From Ecdyonurus torrentis (taxonomy: Eukaryota; Arthropoda; Insecta; Ephemeroptera; Heptageniidae), in assembly GCA_949318235.1 (NCBI GenBank), contig OX439134.1, positions 25,838,308 through 25,902,307 on the forward strand: DNA of 64,000 nt, read 5' to 3'. Under the pieces are notes generated by a model, which was given only the letters and a program-made list of their open reading frames with translations, ran no database searches and had not been told where the DNA came from. Below, piece by piece: positions 19,500 to 37,041 of the stretch. Made by a program: the position numbers and the translations under genes. Position 1 is the stretch's first letter, and each line of letters begins with the position of its first letter.

Positions 19500-19715
19500 A
19501 ATGTTGCGAGTGCTGCCGTCGTAAGATTTGGTGGTCCGAGCTGCACAGGTCTGGTATTAGGAGCCCAGAGGAGTGTGGTATTAAGGGTAATAAGGGTAGA
19601 GCCTGTGGTTTGGTAAGACACAGATCATTGTAAGCTCTCTTACTAAAAAGGATTCGTCCTGGCCTACCCCGAAAGGGATTATGGCGTCATGATATGTATG
19701 TTGTATGTATAATTA
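19500..19715 (+). mobile_element. LINE 3'-end fragment
   Basis: The end of this stretch (TCCTGGCCTACCCCGAAAGG, then ATGGCGTCATGATATGTATG) matches the 3' end of the LINE found on the minus strand at 33377-34631, including the TATG-type tail. Only the 3' end remains. Confidence 0.7.
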
Positions 19716-19807
19716 TAAAAGCTAGAATAAAATTGCACAGAGAAATATTTTAATTTATAATTTTTATTGAAACTATTAGTTATAATAATTTTTTATTTTT
19801 TGTAAAA

Positions 19808-25492
<5,685 letters not shown>

Positions 25493-26004
25493 TTTTATAT
25501 AATCAACATGAGATCACGCCACACCACATCGATTGAGCAGGGAGATCTCTATGAATTTTAAACTTTCTAATCTGATTGAATGATAATAAAAAAAATGTTG
25601 TAATTTTTTTATATCTCATTATATTGATGTCAGTTATGATAAGTTTATTGATATAACTTAAATTAAAAATACCGTTCTTACGCAAATGTGTTTTTTTAAG
25701 AGATATCCATCATAAATAATTACTTTTGATAGGCAGATAGTGTTTGACAACATATAATACATTTTATTCCTTCTTTTTTCAAAGTTTTAATTTTGACGTA
25801 ATAAGGACCCATATAATTATATATATATATACAGAGTCGGACTGGCAATCAAGGGGCCTCGTCCGCAAAAGGGGTGTAACACCCTCCTTAGGGGCCACGA
25901 AAGGGGCGTAACACCCTAGTTACGCCCTTTTTTGGGCCTTAGGGGCCTCCAAACAGGAGAGGCCACGTCCGCAATTGCAGACTTACTTTTATGGCCAGTC
26001 CGAG

Positions 26005-26078
<74 letters not shown>

Positions 26079-26147
26079 GCATTAAATAAATATTAAAATA
26101 TTGTTGTTTTTATGTGTATGTGCGTGTTTATAAGACACGATCTTACT
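25493..26147. other. Intergenic stretch with a GC-rich repeat patch and (TA)n
   Basis: The sequence directly upstream of the sphingomyelinase start should hold its promoter. At about 25832-26006 a patch runs from GTCGGACTGGC to GCCAGTCCGA and contains repeated GGGGCGTAACACCCT-type motifs. It looks like a small inverted-end element inserted in the TA tract, which continues to about 26073. Confidence 0.55.
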
Positions 26148-27189
26148 ATCAGTGGCGTGCGGTGCCTATTTTTAGAATTCAAATGATTATAGCGCCGAAT
26201 TTTATCAATCGATATTTTAGAAATTTTGAAATTTCGTAGTCAGAAAGTCAAAATTATGAAAACTATTTTTTAATTTTTTTATTTTGAAGTTAAAGGTCCC
26301 AAAGGGCCCCTTAAACAGAAAAATTGAGGTAATTTTTTACTCTTCTGATCACAAGGATATTGAAAATTAAGAAATCGAATAAGAACTAAATTTCAGGATA
26401 AAAGAGTTTTCAATTCAGCCCAGAATTAAAAAATTTGCCCAATTTTGTTATGTGGGTCTAATTAAGGACACTTCAAAGTCAAAACATTTTAAAAGTGAAA
26501 CAAAAATTAAAAATTCAGTTAGAAAAACGAAAACTTTAGATTTTGTATTTTTTGGAGTACCAATTTCAATTGCATGACCTGAGGAGGGCCCAAAAAACAA
26601 AAAATCTAGAGATTTGCCGATTTTGGTGTGTAATACATTGATTCCTATGTTTTTGGCCATTACAAATCGATTGCTGTAGTTAGAATTTCAATATATTGCT
26701 TTTTGAAAAAAATGGGACCCGTTTGGGCCCTATTGAGGAGATTTGGGAAGTCCAAAATGTGATTTTTGAAATTGGTACTCCAAAAAATACAAAATCTAAA
26801 GTTTTCGTTTTTCTAACTGAATTTTTAATTTTTGTTTCATTTTTAAAATGCTTTGACTTTGAAGTGTCCCTAATTAGACCCACATAACAAAATTGGACCA
26901 TTTTTTTAATTCTGGGCTGAATTGAAAACTCTTTTATTCTGAAATTTAGTTCTTATTCGATTTCTTAATTTTCAATGTCCTTTGTGATCAGAAGAGTAAA
27001 AAATTACCTCAAATTTTCTGTTTAAGGGGCCCTTTGGGACCTTTAACTTCAAAATAAAAAAAATTAAAAAATAGTTTTCATAATTTTGACTTTCTGACTA
27101 CGAAATTCCAAAATTTCTAAAATACCGATTGATAAAATTCGGCACTATAATAATTTGAATTCTAAAAATAGGCACCGCATGCCACTGAT
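26148..27189. repeat. Foldback element, family E (about 1.04 kb)
   Basis: Ends are TCAGTGGCGTGCGGTGCC and GGCACCGCATGCCACTGA, and the arms are complementary for about 450 bp each around a central segment of about 150 bp. TTACTA stands directly outside both ends, a likely 6-bp target-site duplication. Reading frames inside are mirror images of each other and not genes. Confidence 0.88.
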
Positions 27190-27202
27190 TACTATTGTAT
27201 AA

Positions 27203-27206
<4 letters not shown>

Positions 27207-27290
<84 letters not shown>
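27207..27290. repeat. (TA)n microsatellite
   Basis: About 84 bp of TA repeats just outside foldback family E. Confidence 0.95.
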
Positions 27291-27292
<2 letters not shown>

Positions 27293-27632
27293 ATATAAGA
27301 ATTAAAAAAAAAAATTGAATGAAAGATAGACTTAGAAATTGTTGTTGCATATGTTAGCATCAAAACCCGAAATTGACCCAAACTAGGTATTTTTGCTCAT
27401 TTTGGCTTTTGGTTCGTCGCTTTTTGCCAAAACCCGGAATGCCACTTTATTTCGGCTTTTGGTCACGAAAATTTGATCCATACTAGTTTTGAGCATTCGC
27501 AAAAAGCAAAACCCGGTGTAAACATTTTTATCTAGTTTTGGTTTTTGAATTTTGACCAGAACTAGTTGTGGTCAAAATAGAAAAATCAAAAGCCGAATAA
27601 TGAACATTTCTCAACTCCATTTTTTGATAAAG

Positions 27633-27635
<3 letters not shown>

Positions 27636-27691
<56 letters not shown>
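27636..27691. repeat. (GA)n microsatellite
   Basis: About 56 bp of GA repeats inside foldback family F. Confidence 0.95.
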
Positions 27692-27695
<4 letters not shown>

Positions 27696-28125
27696 ACGAC
27701 ACGTTACATAAAAAAAGTAAAAATATTTATTTTAATTTACTTATGACTTATGACTTATGACTTTGACTTATGACTAATTTCCCTTATATTGGTTCAAAGT
27801 TCAAGTCCACCTTACTTTATCGAGTGATAACGATTTATTTTAAAATATTTCTTGTGCGTATATTTAGTTGACACTGTTTGTCTCTGTGCTGAAAACATGG
27901 TTTATAATTTTATAATATTCGTTTGAAACAGGATAAGAAAGTGTTTGAATTTAAAAAGTTCGCAACACATTTATATTGTTGGTGCGCAAATTATAAGTGA
28001 ACATGGGTTAGTGCATAGTTTCTCTATGGTTAGTGGTTTTATACAGCATATAGCTCTTAATTTACATTTAATCGTAAAGTAGCCAATTAAAATAATAATA
28101 ATATACTCTATTACTACTATTACTG

Positions 28126-28255
28126 AATGGACCACTTGTAATGAAATGTTTGTAATTGTTGCAACAATTAAGGGATTTTTTTTTTTTTTTTTTGAGAAAT
28201 GCATTATGAAAATTTCAAATTATTTTAAAAAGTTCGCTCATTGCAAGTGGTCCAT
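28126..28255. repeat. Short inverted-end element
   Basis: AATGGACCACTTGTAATGA at one end and CATTGCAAGTGGTCCATT at the other, about 130 bp in total, inside family F. A related pair is at 13059-13191. Confidence 0.6.
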
Positions 28256-29085
28256 TGCTAGGTCAAACAGTAAGTTAATTTTTCATACTGTTTCAATTTA
28301 TATTCCGTATCTATAGCCATATAAGATTTAGAGATTATGGTCAGCGCATTCTAATCAAATTAATCTTTCAGATCATATATTTTAAATTTCAATTGAAATT
28401 TCAAAAAAAGTTTCAATATATAAAAAATATATTGCTATAACGCCTCAATTATAATACCAAAACATCATGCATTTATAATATAATTATAGTCTTTTATCAT
28501 TGCATAAAATTCTGAGATGAGAAGTGTTCATTTTTCGGCTTTTGATTTTTCTATTTTGACCACAACTAGTTCTGGTCAAAATTCAAAGACCAAAACTAGA
28601 TAAAAATGTTTACACCGGGTTTTGCTTTTTGTGAAATGCTCAAAACTAGTATGGATCAAAATTTCGTGACCAAAAGCCGAAATGAACTGGCATTCCGGGT
28701 TTTGGCAAAAAGCGACGAACCAAAAGCCGAAATGAGCAAAAATACCTAGTTTGGGCCAATTTCGGGTTTTGATGCTAACAGACTAATGTATTATTGTTTT
28801 CTTATTGCATATTATATATAATTATATATTTATAAAAAAACCAGCTTCTTACTGGCGGTGAATTTATTTTTTAATTTTAATTTGTGTTTTTATTGCCTTA
28901 AAACACGTACGTTAAAGTATGACTAGTATATCCCTCATTTAAAATTTTCAGGAATGGATGCAGTATTTTTCTCAATAATCGCAAACAAACGTGTTTCTCC
29001 GCGTAAGCATAATGTTAAATTAGGGGTTCTGCGCCCCTTATTGGTGCTACGTCACCTCTGGTAAGAAGCATATTAACTGTAATAG

Positions 29086-29560
29086 TTTAGAAAACGAGGA
29101 AGGTAAATTGAAATTTTTTTGTTGAGTTTATGATATTTTTGGAAACCTTTAAAAAAATTTGAGGCGTTATTTTTTCTAAGGACGATTGGAACATGCGAAG
29201 TATTTTTAATTAATTTTTGAAAATTGACCTAGAAAGCCTGTGACGTCATCAGTCCACTTTTTTCTCGGCAAATACTATAAATCGTTTGAGGTTCAGTAAC
29301 CAGTTTAATGAAATCAGCTCGTCCTCAAGATTTCAAAAAACTGGCTACTGAACCTTCTACGGTCAATACTTTCCGAAATAAATGCCCGATTGATGACGTC
29401 ACAGGCTTTAGGTCGATTTTTAAAAATTAGTTAAAAATACTTCTCATACTTCAATCGTTCTAAGGAAAAATAGCGCCTCAAAATTTTTTAACGCTCTTTT
29501 CAAAAATGTCATAAAAAGTGGGGGTTAAAAAGAATTCATCTTCCTCATTACTCTCTATTA
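29086..29560. repeat. Foldback element, family G
   Basis: Both arms, about 220 bp each, share GTGACGTCAT, the GACC..AAAGCCTGTG region and the GTTCAGTA..CCAGTTT region in opposite orientation. The axis is near 29320. TGACGTCA is at 29241-29248 and 29394-29401. Confidence 0.8.
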
Positions 29561-31178
29561 AATGCTATTAATAATTCTAACCAGACCCAAAATCAAACTT
29601 TGATTTTCACAATTATATAATTCTTTTACTGGCTCATTAGGGTATTTAGCTTGCATAATATTAAGCACAATAAAATTTTAATTATTGCATAAGTATTAAA
29701 CATTTTTTTTTATTTCGCAATATAATATCACACAAAATCAGACAACAGAACAATTTATTTTTTTCCTATCGTAAAGCAAATTTACACCAAAATATGTATG
29801 TTCTCCTCAAATCTCACCATTTTGGAGCTATATAGTCAAAATGGTAAAGTATTCTAATATTTATACAATACATAAAAAGTATAACAAACAAATACATTAT
29901 ACAATATTGTACAAAAGTAATAAAATATATTATCAAATAATATTTTATGTTATTTTACATAAAATAATATATTATATATTTTTATTACACTATGAGAAAT
30001 TATAAGAAACAATAAAAAAAATTAAAATATTTAACATGCAAAAACAGTTTCAGAAGATCCTTTTCTACACAAAAGCTTTATTGTAGATTGATACAAATGG
30101 ATTATCCCTGCACAATAAACACATGTAATATCTTTTAACCACAAGTCCATAGAACATGAAGAAATTTGATAGTATGAGCTAATTTAAAATTATCCTGAAA
30201 TTTTAATTGCAATTCTTTTTTTAATTTTAATTTTGAAATTAAATAATCCAAATTTCACTATATCATGCATCATGCAATTTAAGAGGAAATTAAAAATGCA
30301 AGCCAATCTTTAAGCTGGTGCGGCAGTCTCAGCCAGTCAGATTCAAATATGTTGTCGCAGTAGTCGAACACAAATAGAGGGAGACTCAACACATTTGTCT
30401 AGTACCTGTGTGTACATCCTATAAATCTTAAAGGATAAAACATTTTGTGTATGTGTATATAATATAATACATGTAACATGATTATACCATAGCAAAGAGT
30501 GACTTGCTTTCAAGCAAAGTTGCTCTATAGGAAATTAATTACTATGAATCACGAAATAAAAGGATAGAAATGCCCTTAGTGTCTAGTGGAACAAAGTTTA
30601 GTTATAATGTTTTATATAACTGAGAGCTTTCGTCATTGTAATGACATTATCAATAAAAGAAGAAAATTACTTCATCACATCACAGAGTTCCATGTAGTCT
30701 ATACACATATGATTGATAATGTCATTATGATGGCAAAAGCTGTTTTATTAACACTATAACTCTATGGCACCTGAAACCTTGACCTCTGCATAGAACTTCT
30801 AATGTGAAAAAAGCTCTTTTTAAAAATTTCAATCCTTTTATACAATATTGATCCTCAGTGCATTTTTTTTTACATACACTGAATCAAGATGTGAAGGTGG
30901 TGTAGTTAGCCTAGGCTGCATCAGGTATGAAACGTTACAGGAGGTGAATCAAAATAAGAGGGGAAATTTTGTGTCCCTCCTCCTCTTCCAGGTAATAATG
31001 TATTGTACCTGGGAGAACACGTGGCTTCTGTTGACAGTCACCTTCTATGACGTATGTCAAAAATTGAAGTTTTATGAAGGGAACTGAGTTTTGACGACAG
31101 TAAAAGGGCGAATTATACCACCTTCTAAAACTTATAAATAAATTAATGCACTGAATTAAAAAAAAAAAAAAGTGATAT
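29561..31178. other. Intergenic stretch downstream of the zinc-finger gene
   Basis: No gene is recognised. The last few hundred bases should include the 3' UTR of the zinc-finger gene. 30145-30440 is a dispersed repeat shared with 55690-55975. Confidence 0.5.
30145..30440 (+). repeat. Dispersed repeat, copy 1
   Basis: Shares several blocks in the same order with 55690-55975: CATGAAGAAATTT, GAGCTAATTT, CAGCCAGTCA, GAACAC and CTAGTACCTGTGTGTACATC. It is not an inverted repeat as far as I can see. Confidence 0.7.
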
Positions 31179-32943
31179 TTATTCAATTAATTGATCTTTA
31201 GTATATGCAAATCCATTTGAAAAACTATAACCTTCACAATTATTACATGCATATCCTAAATTATTTTCTTTATGAATATTTAAACAATTTGAAGTTAAAA
31301 AAAATTCATTACATGTTCGACAACGAAAAGAACTACTTTGTATAAATGATACAAAATTTTCACTAAATGTAACTTTTTCTTTACAATATGAACATAACAT
31401 TGTAAAATGATCATTAGTTTCGTGTATTTTTAACTTAATATAATTTTCAAATGTTACATTACATTGTGTACATAGTGGATGCTTTAATAGGTGTTTATTA
31501 TAACTTGTTTTAGATTTCACTTGATAACAACAATGTTCACAAGAATATTGTCTATCAAAATGTACTTCAGTATGTTTATCAAATAGGGTTTTATTTTTTG
31601 AATGATAATTACATTGGTCACAACTATATAATGTCTGTTGATGAAATTTTTTCATATGTTTAACTAGTTGATTTTCTAGTTCAAAAGGTGGTACAGTACA
31701 TTGGGTACAAGTAAATTCAATTACATGTTTATTAGGAGCAATATTATTTTTAACTTGGTCATTATAATTATGAAATTTTTTGATGTGACAAATGGTTTCT
31801 GTATGTTTACATCTATAATCACACATTCTACATTCTAAAATATTAGTTACTGATGAATTTCGTGCAATTTTAAAATGTTTACTACTAACATGTTTTAAAA
31901 TAGCATTACTATCTTCAGATTTTATTTTATAATCACAAACATAACATTTTCTGTACATATTCTTATGAGCTAACTTACATTTTTTTGAATAATGTATTTT
32001 ATATGTTTTCATACTAACAAATTGTTTTCCACATTTACATTTTACCTTCCCATGGTTTTGTTTCTTCTTTTTTGTTGGATTTTTACGTGCAGGTGTCATC
32101 AAGAAAGTATAAGGTGATATAGGTCTTTTTTCAACAAGTTGTTGTTTTCTAGATTTCTGTGAACAGAATGTGTTATTTTTAATTACCTGTGATGTATTCA
32201 ATATATTATAAAAAATAGGAAAAATTATCTATGCGATTATTGATAGTTAAAAGATTTGTTAGAAAAACACATATAGATAGGAAAAATGGGGGAATGGGTG
32301 TTTCATAAAATATTGTTTGCAGAAAGGGGGGAAAGAAGTATATACTGTATTTATGCAATTTATGTTTTCTATAGTTTTATATGAAGCCAAAGAAGAAAAT
32401 GTGTATTTTCTTAACATTTTATAACATTACATTATTATTATTTTTTTTACCTAATTTGAAATTGAACTTTTGTTTGAAAATTTGAAGAAAATTTGAAACT
32501 ATATTTCAATTTAGATACGCTCTCGAAGGAAAAAAACAAAAACACAACAAACAATTTTATTTATCAAAGGATTTTAAATTGTTGATGTAGTAACCATACT
32601 AGTTATCGGCAGGGGCAGGTCACAGTATTTTTATTATTATTATTATTTTTTAAATATCAAAACTTTAAAAAATGGAACATATCGATCTTGTTGCGAAAAA
32701 AAGGCCTATCTCGTTTTTTGTCAGTGGAAGCAAAAGGCCTATCTCGTATTTTGTCAGTGGAAGCAAAAGGTCTATCTCGAGCGCCATCTACATAACGTTC
32801 GGGAACGAGATAGGCCTTTTGCTTCCACTGACAAAATACGAGATAGGCCTTTTGCTTCCACTGACAAAAAACGAGATAGGCCTTTTGCTTCCACTGACAA
32901 AAAACGAGATAGGCCTTTTTTTCGCAACAAGATCGATATGTAT

Positions 32944-32990
<47 letters not shown>

Positions 32991-33434
32991 AGCAAACAGC
33001 AAACACCTGCCGATAATTGCGGTAAGCAAGCCGATAACTAGTACAAAGGAAACCACACAAACCAGCTATGTAGCCATAGCCTAAATTCATTCACAGCCTA
33101 GGAAAACTGTGAAAACATCTCGGAAGGCTGGATAGTGTAATTACATCAATTGTGCACCTCTTATTTGTTGTGTGCCATCATTATGCATGCAAACATGTAT
33201 TATACAATGTGCTACTGTAGGGTGTATGCATTCTTATAAAAGTCAACACGATGTTGAATCACTTACATGGGCCAGTAAGGAAAAGTAACACATATTGCCA
33301 GTTTAAAAATACCTAGCATTATTTTTGAGAGCAAGGATGCTGTTAACAGGTTGAATTTAAGTATCCAAGAAAAATACATACATACATACATACATACATA
33401 CATACATACATACATACATACATACATACATACA

Positions 33435-33465
<31 letters not shown>

Positions 33466-36400
33466 CATGACGCTATAAATCCCTTTCGGGGTAAGCCAAC
33501 AACACAGATGTTTTATCCTGACCCAGTGATAGACCTCCACAACTTCCTATCCTGACATACTTCACTTGCTTCCGCCAGTCTCATACCTTGTTTCATACAT
33601 TTCCTTTTGCATTTTATACTGCGTACATTCTTATTTTTCAAACATCTTCCAACCACCTCAGACCATGATGTTTTAGGCCTGCCTCTATCTCTCCTTCCAT
33701 CCACTCTACTATGAAATACCTGCTTTGCTATTCTTTCATCACCCATTCTCTCAACATGACCAAACCACCGTAATACACTGTTCTCATACTTCTCAGTCAC
33801 AGTTTCTTTTACTCCACATTTCTCCAACACCCAAGTATTCCTTACCCTATCTTATAATCTTGTTTTACCACACATACTTCTAAGAAAACTCATACCAACA
33901 GCATTCACCCTACTCATATGCCTACTCTGACATACCCATGATTCAGAACCATATAAGATAGTTGGGAGTAAGACAGAATTGTACACTGTAAGTTTTGCTT
34001 TGTTTGATAAAGCATCACTCTTGGCCAATCCTGCCATGCTGCCAACTACTTTCCTACCTGCCGCCACCCTCCTCTCAATCTCCCCATCTATACTTCCATT
34101 CTCTTGATATAATCTTCCCAAATATACAAACTCTTTCACTCTTTCCAGCTTTTCTCCATTCAGTGTGAATTCATTTCCATCATCATTTTCTCCACCAAAT
34201 ACCATTACTTTAGTTTTCCCAACATTTATTCTCAGATCCATTTGTTCTGTACTTTCTTCCAACCTATCAATCATCTCTTGCAGTTCTTCCTCACTCTCAG
34301 CCACCATCAACGCATCATCAGCGTACAACAACATCCACACCATTAACAAACCTACGTTTACTCCACTTCCATACTTTTCAGCCAACTTTATACATTTATC
34401 CATGAAAATATTGAATAACCACGGCGACATCACACATCCTTGCCTAACGCCTCTACCCACTTTAACCCACTCACTCAACTTTCCGTTTACTCTCACACAT
34501 GCCTTACTACCTGCATACATGGCTTTCACACCCTCAAGTAACTTCCCTCTCACCCCATATTCATCTAATACACTCCACATCATACTTCTGTTCACTCGAT
34601 CATATGCTTTCTCTAGATCTACAAGAAATAGATCCAAGAAAAATAATAGGTAATAATAATAAAACAACAACTAATTTTGTAAAGCAAATAGCTAGAAACC
34701 ATGTTTGTCTTATGCTGAGCAATGCTATTCATCGCTCCAGTATGGCATCCAAACACATTTAGTATGACGTCATGTGGATCAAGTATGCATCCAGCAAGGG
34801 CTTGAACCTGCACTTTGTGAGGCACACAGTTATGAGTAAGTTGCCTTAACCACTCAGCCATATATACCAGCTTAATTACATTTTAATGATAATGAAACCA
34901 CAGTAATAATAATTATAAAGTATTATTCACATGACTCGTACATTTGACCCATGTCAACTCGCGTCAACGGATAAACAAAAACAAAATTGGAACAATGTAA
35001 GCAAATAGAGCTGTTCACATTGTTTTTGGAAATTACACGTGAGAGGCTCCATTTGTTTTTCCAACTTTGTTTATTCGTCAACACACGTCAAATTTACATG
35101 TCACGTGAAAAATACTTTATAATTATTATTACTGTGGTTTCATTATCTGTGATAATTTATTACAGTACCTGTGCTTTAGGTTTAACATCATGAAACTCTT
35201 CATTTGATTCCATTTTGCATTCCTGAAACTCCATATTCTGAAAAATCATAGAGTAAAATAAGTTTAATGTGTATTAAAAGTTCAACTTCTCATACAGTAG
35301 CAGTCTTAAATGTTTTCCAGAATTGCATACTAAACTCACATGCAGACTCACAACTAAAATGCGGTATGTACAGTATACATTAAATGAGAAATGTTATAAA
35401 TAATATTTTTGTTCCCTAAGAATGGATGATAAAAAAATAATTGTATACTTTATTTTATTTTCACATAACTAAATTAAGGTACTACTTTAGGGTAGGAGTG
35501 AAATTTTTTTATTATGACTTTGAATAAAGTTAAGGCTCGTGTACACAAAAGTGAAATCAAAAAAATTCTATCTTAAAAACCCTCGTCATAACAGAGCGTC
35601 AAAGTATCGCAAATGCCCCGCCCCCTAATGCTAATGAATCTATATTTGGACCCCAATTTTGAACAACTTCAAATTTTTTTCAGCAGTTAAAAAAAATACT
35701 AGCTTGTTTTTCGTGTTGATTTTTAATGAAAAATAATTTTTCAGATTTTTCTACAACGAATTTGCCGAGAAAAAAATTATCGCAAATTGACCCATGTTAA
35801 TTTGAATATGCAATCTTCAATAATTTTTTTCTCTGTAAATGTCTCGTAAAAATCGTTTAAAAAGACAAATTCAATAAAACTTGATCTATAGAACACGCTA
35901 GTATTTTTTGTTTGGAAGTTGATCAAGAAAAATTTTGCACACGGGGAGCTTGAAGTTTTGTATGTTTACGTGTTAAAGGGGGCGTAACCCAACGACTTTT
36001 AACGCTAATTTACGGAAGATTTGATTTGAGCCGAAACTTTTTGGAGTATAGAGAATTGTTCCTTGGTTCATTATGAACCTAAAAATTGATATTAAATTAA
36101 ATTTTACGACAACATCGCTACCCTAAAGTAGTACCTTAAACAATTATTCTAATTTGAAATATAGTTTATTTTTTCTAATCTTTTTATGCAACACAAAATT
36201 AGAAGATATACAATTGACAATTACCTATATATAGCTATCAACAAAAAAAAAAAATAATAATAATAATAAATAAATAATAATAGGCCTAATAATAGGCTAA
36301 TAATAATAAATAATAATAATAAAAATAAATAAAACACAGCAGCACTGCGAGCTGCACTTATACTTACATATTCTTGAAAAGTTTCTGTATCTTGCATCTG

Positions 36401-36556
36401 CTCTTGCTTTAAAGGATCATTGTGAGATTCCTCATTAACTTCAGAATTCAATGCAGGTTCATCCAAAGTTTCAGTTTTGATGTCTACAATTTCGCAGTTG
36501 AAATCTTCAATTATCTCAACTTGTGGCTCTAATTTGATTTCATTGAACTGCTCCAT
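31179..36556 (-). CDS. C2H2 zinc-finger protein (three coding exons)
   Basis: Predicted nucleic-acid-binding protein. The exons on the minus strand are 36556-36368, 35237-35169 and 32156-31179, all junctions in phase 0 with GT..AG, giving 411 residues. Residues 1-86 (MEQFNEIKLEPQVEI..., NMEFQECKMESNEEF) are acidic and contain KLEP- and KTET-type stretches. The large last exon carries about seven to nine C2H2 or C2H2-like fingers, including CRMCDYRC..H..H, CDQCNYHS..H..H, CEHCCYQV..H..H and CTQCNVTF..H..H. The last ones are degenerate (CNNCEGY without the histidine pair). TTTTAG directly precedes the ATG, so a splice acceptor may lie there and a further 5' exon is possible. A second candidate start (MNTSQ at 32201) is in the intron with its own GT and is less likely. 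I cannot name an ortholog. The 3-kb second intron holds several mobile elements. Confidence 0.82.
32679..32940. mobile_element. Foldback with 33-bp tandem-unit arms, copy D1
   Basis: Outer ends are CATATCGATCTTGTTGCG and its exact complement. Inside the left arm are two full copies plus a partial copy of a 33-bp unit (AGGCCTATCTCG, then TTTTTTGTCAGTGGAAGCAA). The right arm holds three full copies plus a part in the opposite orientation. The asymmetric centre reads GAGCGCCATCTACATAACGT then TCGGGAAC. A related element is at 45722-45953. A poly(A) run follows at 32948-32989. It lies in intron 2 of the zinc-finger gene. Confidence 0.85.
32948..32989. repeat. Poly(A) tract
   Basis: About 42 adenines directly beside foldback D1. 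Confidence 0.95.
33218..33376. mobile_element. MITE family C, copy 3, left part
   Basis: Starts GTAGGGTGTATGCATTC and follows the family C sequence until the LINE insertion. The right part resumes at 34646 and runs to about 34790, with TGACGTCA at 34765-34772. Confidence 0.8.
33377..34631 (-). mobile_element. 5'-truncated LINE with reverse transcriptase remnant
   Basis: Minus-strand reverse transcriptase of a non-LTR retrotransposon, truncated at the 5' end. The reading frame starts inside the polymerase (LVDLEKAYDRVNRSMM) and includes GVRQGCVMSPWLFNIFMD and the catalytic YADD box. It continues through VKEFVYLG, RWFGHVERM and GRPKTSW to the C-terminus. One in-frame TAA (33852-33854) breaks it after MCGKTRL. 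The 3' end is a (TATG)n tail of about 90 bp (33374-33463). ATCCAAGAAAAATA stands on both sides (33363-33376 and 34632-34645), a 14-bp target-site duplication. The host sequence is MITE family C. The clade is uncertain (RTE- or CR1-like features); the copy is dead. Confidence 0.9.
34786..34868 (-). repeat. tRNA-like SINE head
   Basis: The minus strand shows a tRNA-type A box (GGCTGAGTGGTTAAGGC) and B box (AGGTTCAAGCCC) at tRNA spacing with a long variable region, resembling Ser/Leu tRNAs. The anticodon stem does not pair well, so an intact tRNA is unlikely. It abuts the right end of MITE family C copy 3. Confidence 0.6.
34888..35147. repeat. Foldback element, family J, copy 1
   Basis: Ends GATAATGAAACCACAGTAAT and complement. 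The arms carry ATAAAGTATT..CACATG and, nearer the centre, GTCAAC..GATAAACAAA against TTTGTTTATTCGTCAACAC. A relative lies at 38972-39240. It ends about 20 bp from zinc-finger exon 2. Confidence 0.8.
35474..36139. mobile_element. MITE family I, TTAA-bounded
   Basis: About 666 bp starting TTAAGGTACTACTTTAGGGT and ending with its complement. No transposase is seen. It lies in intron 1 of the zinc-finger gene. Confidence 0.85.
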
Positions 36557-37041
36557 CTAAAATAAATAATTTAGTATTAGCCATGAACCATCACCATCAT
36601 GAGCCATGCCATGATGCCATGACCGATGGACAGTATTAGCATGACTGTTTTTAGTTCTTAAAATTTGAAAATGTAATATCTATATACTGTTGAAATTTTA
36701 AAAATTGACAATAAAGCATTACGCCGCTGCAATGAAGTGGTTGCACGATAATTGCATTTTTCTGCCTTCTTGTAGCTTGCTGTGCGTAACAACCAAATTG
36801 CTGTGCGAGTATGTTCAGTTGACCAGACACGGGGGAGGGGGGGGGGGGGGCATCAGGCACCTGGCGGATCCAGAGGGGGGGGGGGGCGACCGCTTCCTCC
36901 AAAATAGTCAAAATACATTACGGACAGATATTACCACCCACCACCCGCTACCCCCCCCCCCCTCGAGATTAACATTGCAGTTATGAAATCGCCCCCTCAA
37001 AAATTTTGCGCTGAATCCGCCCCTATCTGCACCCAGCCTAT
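36557..37041. other. Region upstream of the zinc-finger gene
   Basis: Should hold the promoter or a 5' exon of the zinc-finger gene. The tail (about 36826-37022) is G- and C-tract-rich and ends GAATCCGCCCC, similar to the patch near 15640-15745. I recognise no gene. Confidence 0.45.

Larger units (their letters stand above)
27353..28779. repeat. Foldback element, family F (about 1.43 kb)
   Basis: Ends GTTAGCATCAAAACCCGAAA and its complement. Arms of about 255 bp (27353-27610 and 28525-28779) are rich in CAAAACCCGG and AACTAG motifs. About 900 bp of AT-rich sequence separates them; it holds a (GA)n microsatellite (27636-27691) and a smaller inverted-end element (28126-28255), but no open reading frame of transposase length. 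Confidence 0.85.

Noticed and set aside
26448..26901. Pair of similar 70-residue open frames on opposite strands
   Set aside because: They are the two arms of foldback family E read in mirror orientation.
32657..33090. Open frames with 11-residue repeats (AYLVFCQWKQK)
   Set aside because: The repeat is the 33-bp foldback unit read in frame, on both strands; no gene signals.
34165..34762. Plus-strand open frames opposite the reverse transcriptase
   Set aside because: They are antisense shadows of the LINE coding sequence.
34786..34868. Functional tRNA-Ser or tRNA-Leu gene
   Set aside because: The anticodon and acceptor stems do not pair well; only the promoter boxes are good.
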